Part shown: in pieces, positions 61,471 to 64,000 of the stretch
Layout: each line of letters starts with the position of its first letter
Position numbering within the stretch: the first letter of the stretch is position 1
Assembly (NCBI GenBank): GCA_052161625.1
Contig: CP197412.1
Source: JBKCUI01 sp052161625
GTDB lineage: Bacteria; Planctomycetota; Planctomycetia; Pirellulales; Pirellulaceae
Direction: 5' to 3' (one strand)
Length of the DNA stretch: 64,000 nt
Made by a program: the position numbers and the translations under genes
Notes under the pieces: generated by a model
The model's input: the letters and a program-made list of their open reading frames with translations, nothing else
Told to the model about the DNA's origin: nothing
Database searches by the model: none

Positions 61471-62478
61471 TTGTCCATTTCGAAAACAAGCCTTCGACGA
61501 GGCTTCACACTTGTTGAACTGTTGGTGGTCATTGCCATCATCGGTATTCTCGTAGGTTTGCTATTGCCAGCCGTGCAAGCGGCTCGCGAAGCCGCCCGTC
61601 GTATGCAGTGCTCCAATAACATCAAACAGATGGCACTGTCCTTTCACAACTTCCAGGATGCGAATCGCTATCTTCCCGGCGGTGCAAGGGACGGGAATGG
61701 AAAATTCGGTGATGCCTTGAGTTCCTGTTGCAACTCCCGTAGCTTCACCGGCTATAGCTGGCTCTACCACATCCTTCCCTACATCGAGCAGCAAAACCTC
61801 TATGACCTTGCTGCAAACAGCGACCCAACCACCGCTTCTGCCGACAACCCGGGCAATAACCTGGTTGCAGCACGCTTACCAGCCACCTATGCCTGCCCCT
61901 CCCGACGATCTCCGACTTTGTACGGTGGGTCTTATCGCGCCGACTATGCAGGAAACGCCGGGGAACGTAACCCAGCCATCGGCCTGCGAAGTGGAGCTCC
62001 TAGCAACGGGAAACGAGGTGTCGTTCGTCAGATCGATTCCCAAGGCTGGAAATTGACCATCGAGCAAATCAAAGACGGCTCTTCGAACACCTTGATGATC
62101 GGCGAGAAGGCATTGCACCCAACTGCTTATGGAAGCGAAGGTGGTGATAACGAACGTTGGAGCAATCCGGGCTGGGACGAAGATATCGTTCGATATGGTG
62201 CGATAATCGTCCCTGCAGAATCGAATTTGCAAGAAGGATTACCACCCATTGCAGACTCGCGAGCACCTCGACTCGAAGGCTCGACATGGATCGTGGCTCA
62301 AACCAAGCATGGCAATCGATTCAATCAGTGGCATCCGTTCTTCGGATCGTCGCACACTTCAGGCATGAACGGTGGATTCGCAGACGGCTCGGTTCAATTC
62401 ATGTCCTTTTCCATCGACGCCGAAGTCTTCCGGCGATTGAGCTTGGTCGACGACGGCCAAACCGTGGCTCTCGAGTAA
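61471..62478 (+). CDS. DUF1559 prepilin-like protein with H-X9-DG C-terminus
   Basis: The 335-residue protein starts at a TTG at 61471, supported by GGGAG seven bases upstream and by the position of the prepilin motif. Type IV prepilin-like signal: RRGFTLVELLVVIAIIGILVGLLLPAVQAAREAARR, with processing expected after the Gly at about 11. The DUF1559 domain follows (MQCSNNIKQMALSFHNFQD, PGGARDGNGKFG, ACPSRRSPTLYGGSY), and the C-terminal H-X9-DG motif HTSGMNGGFADGS is intact. Planctomycetes carry dozens of such proteins as likely surface pseudopilins. A small lipoprotein gene follows, as is usual. Confidence 0.93.
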   Translation: MSISKTSLRRGFTLVELLVVIAIIGILVGLLLPAVQAAREAARRMQCSNNIKQMALSFHNFQDANRYLPGGARDGNGKFGDALSSCCNSRSFTGYSWLYHILPYIEQQNLYDLAANSDPTTASADNPGNNLVAARLPATYACPSRRSPTLYGGSYRADYAGNAGERNPAIGLRSGAPSNGKRGVVRQIDSQGWKLTIEQIKDGSSNTLMIGEKALHPTAYGSEGGDNERWSNPGWDEDIVRYGAIIVPAESNLQEGLPPIADSRAPRLEGSTWIVAQTKHGNRFNQWHPFFGSSHTSGMNGGFADGSVQFMSFSIDAEVFRRLSLVDDGQTVALE

Positions 62479-62610
62479 TCGACCATCCGGCCACAGCCGG
62501 AACGATGGAGCTGGGATTATCACGTGCACCTACCCAACAACGCATGGTTCACGTGGTGATCCCTCTTCTTTTTCCATTACCTATCCTCACTACCCCAGAA
62601 AAATTCACTT

Positions 62611-62802
62611 ATGAAAGCTCAATCATTCGGTTTCCTAATCGCCTTCCTACTCCTTACCATCGTGGGTATGTCGAGCGGATGCGGGTCAGGGTCCGACGCG
62701 AAAGCAGATGTCACTGCAGAATTAGAGTCCGAGATCAAGGCGCACGATACAGAAGTCGAGGAAGCGGAGAAGGCTCAATCCGCACCGACTAAAAACAAGT
62801 AG
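62611..62802 (+). CDS. Small lipoprotein
   Basis: The 63-residue protein has a lipoprotein signal peptide (FLIAFLLLTIVGMSSGC, Cys24) and a polar mature part rich in Asp, Glu and Ala (GSGSDAKADVTAELES). It lies about 130 bp after the DUF1559 gene, an arrangement common in planctomycetes. The role is unknown. Confidence 0.72.
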   Translation: MKAQSFGFLIAFLLLTIVGMSSGCGSGSDAKADVTAELESEIKAHDTEVEEAEKAQSAPTKNK

Positions 62803-62872
62803 CAGCAAGACAAAGTAACCAGACGGAGCAACAACTCGTTCGCCCTTCCATGGCTCTTGTCTTTTCTGTTCG

Positions 62873-64000
62873 CTACGGCAAGCTCCAACGTTTCCGTAGC
62901 GACCACTGGGCGACCATCAATAACCCGAATAACATAAAAGCCGTCCAAGAATCGATCAATCCTTCTCCCAGTTTGCGATTCTCTACGACCGTTTCCGTGG
63001 ATTGTTTTCGCCTCGACTGCAACTGATTCATCACATCGGACATCTGATCCGGGGAGAGCAAATCACCTCCAGCGTCCTCATTGAGCCTCGCCATCTGCTC
63101 CATCAATTGCCAATCGGGTATCGGTTGCAAACTCTCCAACGAGCGATCCACCACAATAAAGGGCAATCGGCTCTCCAACTCCTTCCCATTCGCAGCCGTC
63201 GCTTTTGCTCGCCACTCATATCGCCCAGGCTCTTTGGCTCCTGAAAAACTCGAACGCAAGGAGCCTGTGTCTCTTTTGATCAATGGGGATTCTCCGAGAT
63301 CGACGGGCCCGGATTCGCTCTCTTTCCACAGGTGCAATGCAATGTTCGGTGGCATCTCCAACGCCTGACTTCCAGCAATCCAATCGATAATCAATTCGGA
63401 GGGTTGTGAAAGAAATAGCCTCCGCTGGGTCATGCGCATTTCCATCCCTTCATCTACTGCTTTCCTCCGCATGCACCAATAGATCAGCTTTCTCCAAAAC
63501 GCCTTATGCTCTGCTAGCTTTCCCTGACGAGCCCAGACAAAGGTTGAATCGATCGCTAACGAAAGGACTTTACCATTGCCGGCAACGCCAGCAACAATCA
63601 GTGGATCTCCATTCTGACTCTCTGCCAATAAAACCGTCCCAGGATTGTTCTTGATGCCTGCCCAGCGGTTTGCCCCCAATAGGGGCTTCAGGTTTTTCCA
63701 AGTCTCCGAATTGCGCTCGGGTGCATCGATTTGCAAAATATCGGAACCGCCACGCGGAATTACCTTCACAGGGGCATTGATTTGCTCTTGCAGCTGGATT
63801 CTCCCATCGATCGCATTACGCGTGGCTCCGCCGATTTGCACGGGCAGTACGTCGCGCAACGCGGATTCCCCCCACCCACCCGCCCCATACGTGTGGTACC
63901 CGCCGAGAGTGATCAAGCCGGCTCCGTTTCGTACCATCTCGGCCAATCGCGAAGCACCCTCCGCCTCGAACGCGCGATAGTCAACGTCTCCTAGTACAAT
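62873..64000 (-). CDS. GATase-like membrane protein, cut by the right window edge
   Basis: The frame is open at the right edge, so the N-terminus lies outside. The visible 375 residues begin IVLGDVDYRAFEAEG and contain MVRNGAGLITLGGYHTYGAGGW, a glutamine-amidotransferase-like fold without the nucleophilic Cys; a beta-rich part of about 200 residues follows, and one membrane helix near the C-terminus (SWTAFMLFGLLMVAQWSLRKRW). In planctomycetes such proteins usually lie at the end of MoxR, DUF58, BatA-type operons, which would lie beyond the window. Related in design to the 28652-30970 protein but not closely similar in sequence. Confidence 0.8.
   Translation of the reverse strand: MVLGDVDYRAFEAEGASRLAEMVRNGAGLITLGGYHTYGAGGWGESALRDVLPVQIGGATRNAIDGRIQLQEQINAPVKVIPRGGSDILQIDAPERNSETWKNLKPLLGANRWAGIKNNPGTVLLAESQNGDPLIVAGVAGNGKVLSLAIDSTFVWARQGKLAEHKAFWRKLIYWCMRRKAVDEGMEMRMTQRRLFLSQPSELIIDWIAGSQALEMPPNIALHLWKESESGPVDLGESPLIKRDTGSLRSSFSGAKEPGRYEWRAKATAANGKELESRLPFIVVDRSLESLQPIPDWQLMEQMARLNEDAGGDLLSPDQMSDVMNQLQSRRKQSTETVVENRKLGEGLIDSWTAFMLFGLLMVAQWSLRKRWSLP

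Noticed and set aside
1..64000. tRNA, rRNA, CRISPR and transposase genes
   Set aside because: No cloverleaf tail motifs, rRNA-like stretches, regularly spaced repeats with spacers or transposase motifs were found by eye; a scan with dedicated tools could still find a short one.

Overview
The window reads as chromosomal DNA of a planctomycete, most likely of the Pirellulaceae type (Rhodopirellula-like). The call rests on protein families typical of that phylum: DUF1549/DUF1553 cytochromes paired with DUF1501 proteins, a DUF1559 prepilin-like protein with an H-X9-DG C-terminus, DUF1080 proteins, an ECF sigma factor beside a Ser/Thr kinase with TPRs, PEP-CTERM sorting signals, Tat-exported oxidoreductases and long secreted proteins without close functional relatives. 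Genes are loosely packed, on both strands, in short operons. I saw no rRNA, tRNA, CRISPR array, transposase or phage gene.

Layout. 1-2.6 kb: a truncated SH3-domain secreted protein coupled to a HEAT-repeat membrane protein. 2.7-3.9 kb: a coiled-coil membrane protein, a 54-residue membrane protein and a terminator. 4.3-8.3 kb: a complete succinate dehydrogenase operon of the Bacillus cytochrome b558 type (sdhC-sdhA-sdhB), followed by a uridine kinase-like gene. 9.0-10.5 kb: a YifB/ComM ATPase. 10.6-16.7 kb: a block with a TPR Ser/Thr kinase, an ECF sigma factor, an SDR oxidoreductase and a small membrane protein, bracketed by two nearly identical 360-bp direct repeats. 16.7-19.3 kb: flavohemoglobin with a Tll0287-like haem protein, and a pirin with a strong promoter overlapped by a palindrome. 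19.4-25.9 kb: secreted proteins, a methyltransferase and a Tat-exported Gfo/Idh/MocA oxidoreductase. 26-31 kb: a TerB-like protein, a KAS III enzyme, an ABC ATPase and a large GATase-like membrane protein. 31-34 kb: a DUF1080 protein with an N-terminal haem motif, a hypothetical protein and AlkB.

34-41 kb holds a fructan hydrolase (GH32) gene whose stop overlaps the start of a DUF1549/DUF1553 cytochrome gene, then a DUF1501 gene; this looks like one transcription unit for an exported polysaccharide-handling system. 41.5-45.2 kb: a LON-substrate-domain protein, DUF2237, a glucose-dehydrogenase-like enzyme and a sialidase-like BNR protein. 45.4-50.3 kb holds the most distinctive system: a soluble protein joining cyclic-nucleotide-binding domains to a polyferredoxin, a membrane protein with b-haem-like histidines and a secreted decahaem cytochrome c, tightly packed. 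This is a candidate electron-transfer conduit whose soluble partner carries a ligand-sensing domain. 50.3-51.7 kb: a PEP-CTERM subtilase-like protein with Glu at the usual Asp position. 51.8-58.4 kb: an efflux set (HlyD adaptor, MacB-like permease without an ATPase domain, very long TolC-like lipoprotein) followed by an FHA protein. 58.8-64 kb: a small conserved gene with a terminator, an HD phosphohydrolase, a DUF1559 protein with a small lipoprotein, and a GATase-like membrane protein cut by the right edge.

Functions are inferred from motifs read by eye; no database search was run.
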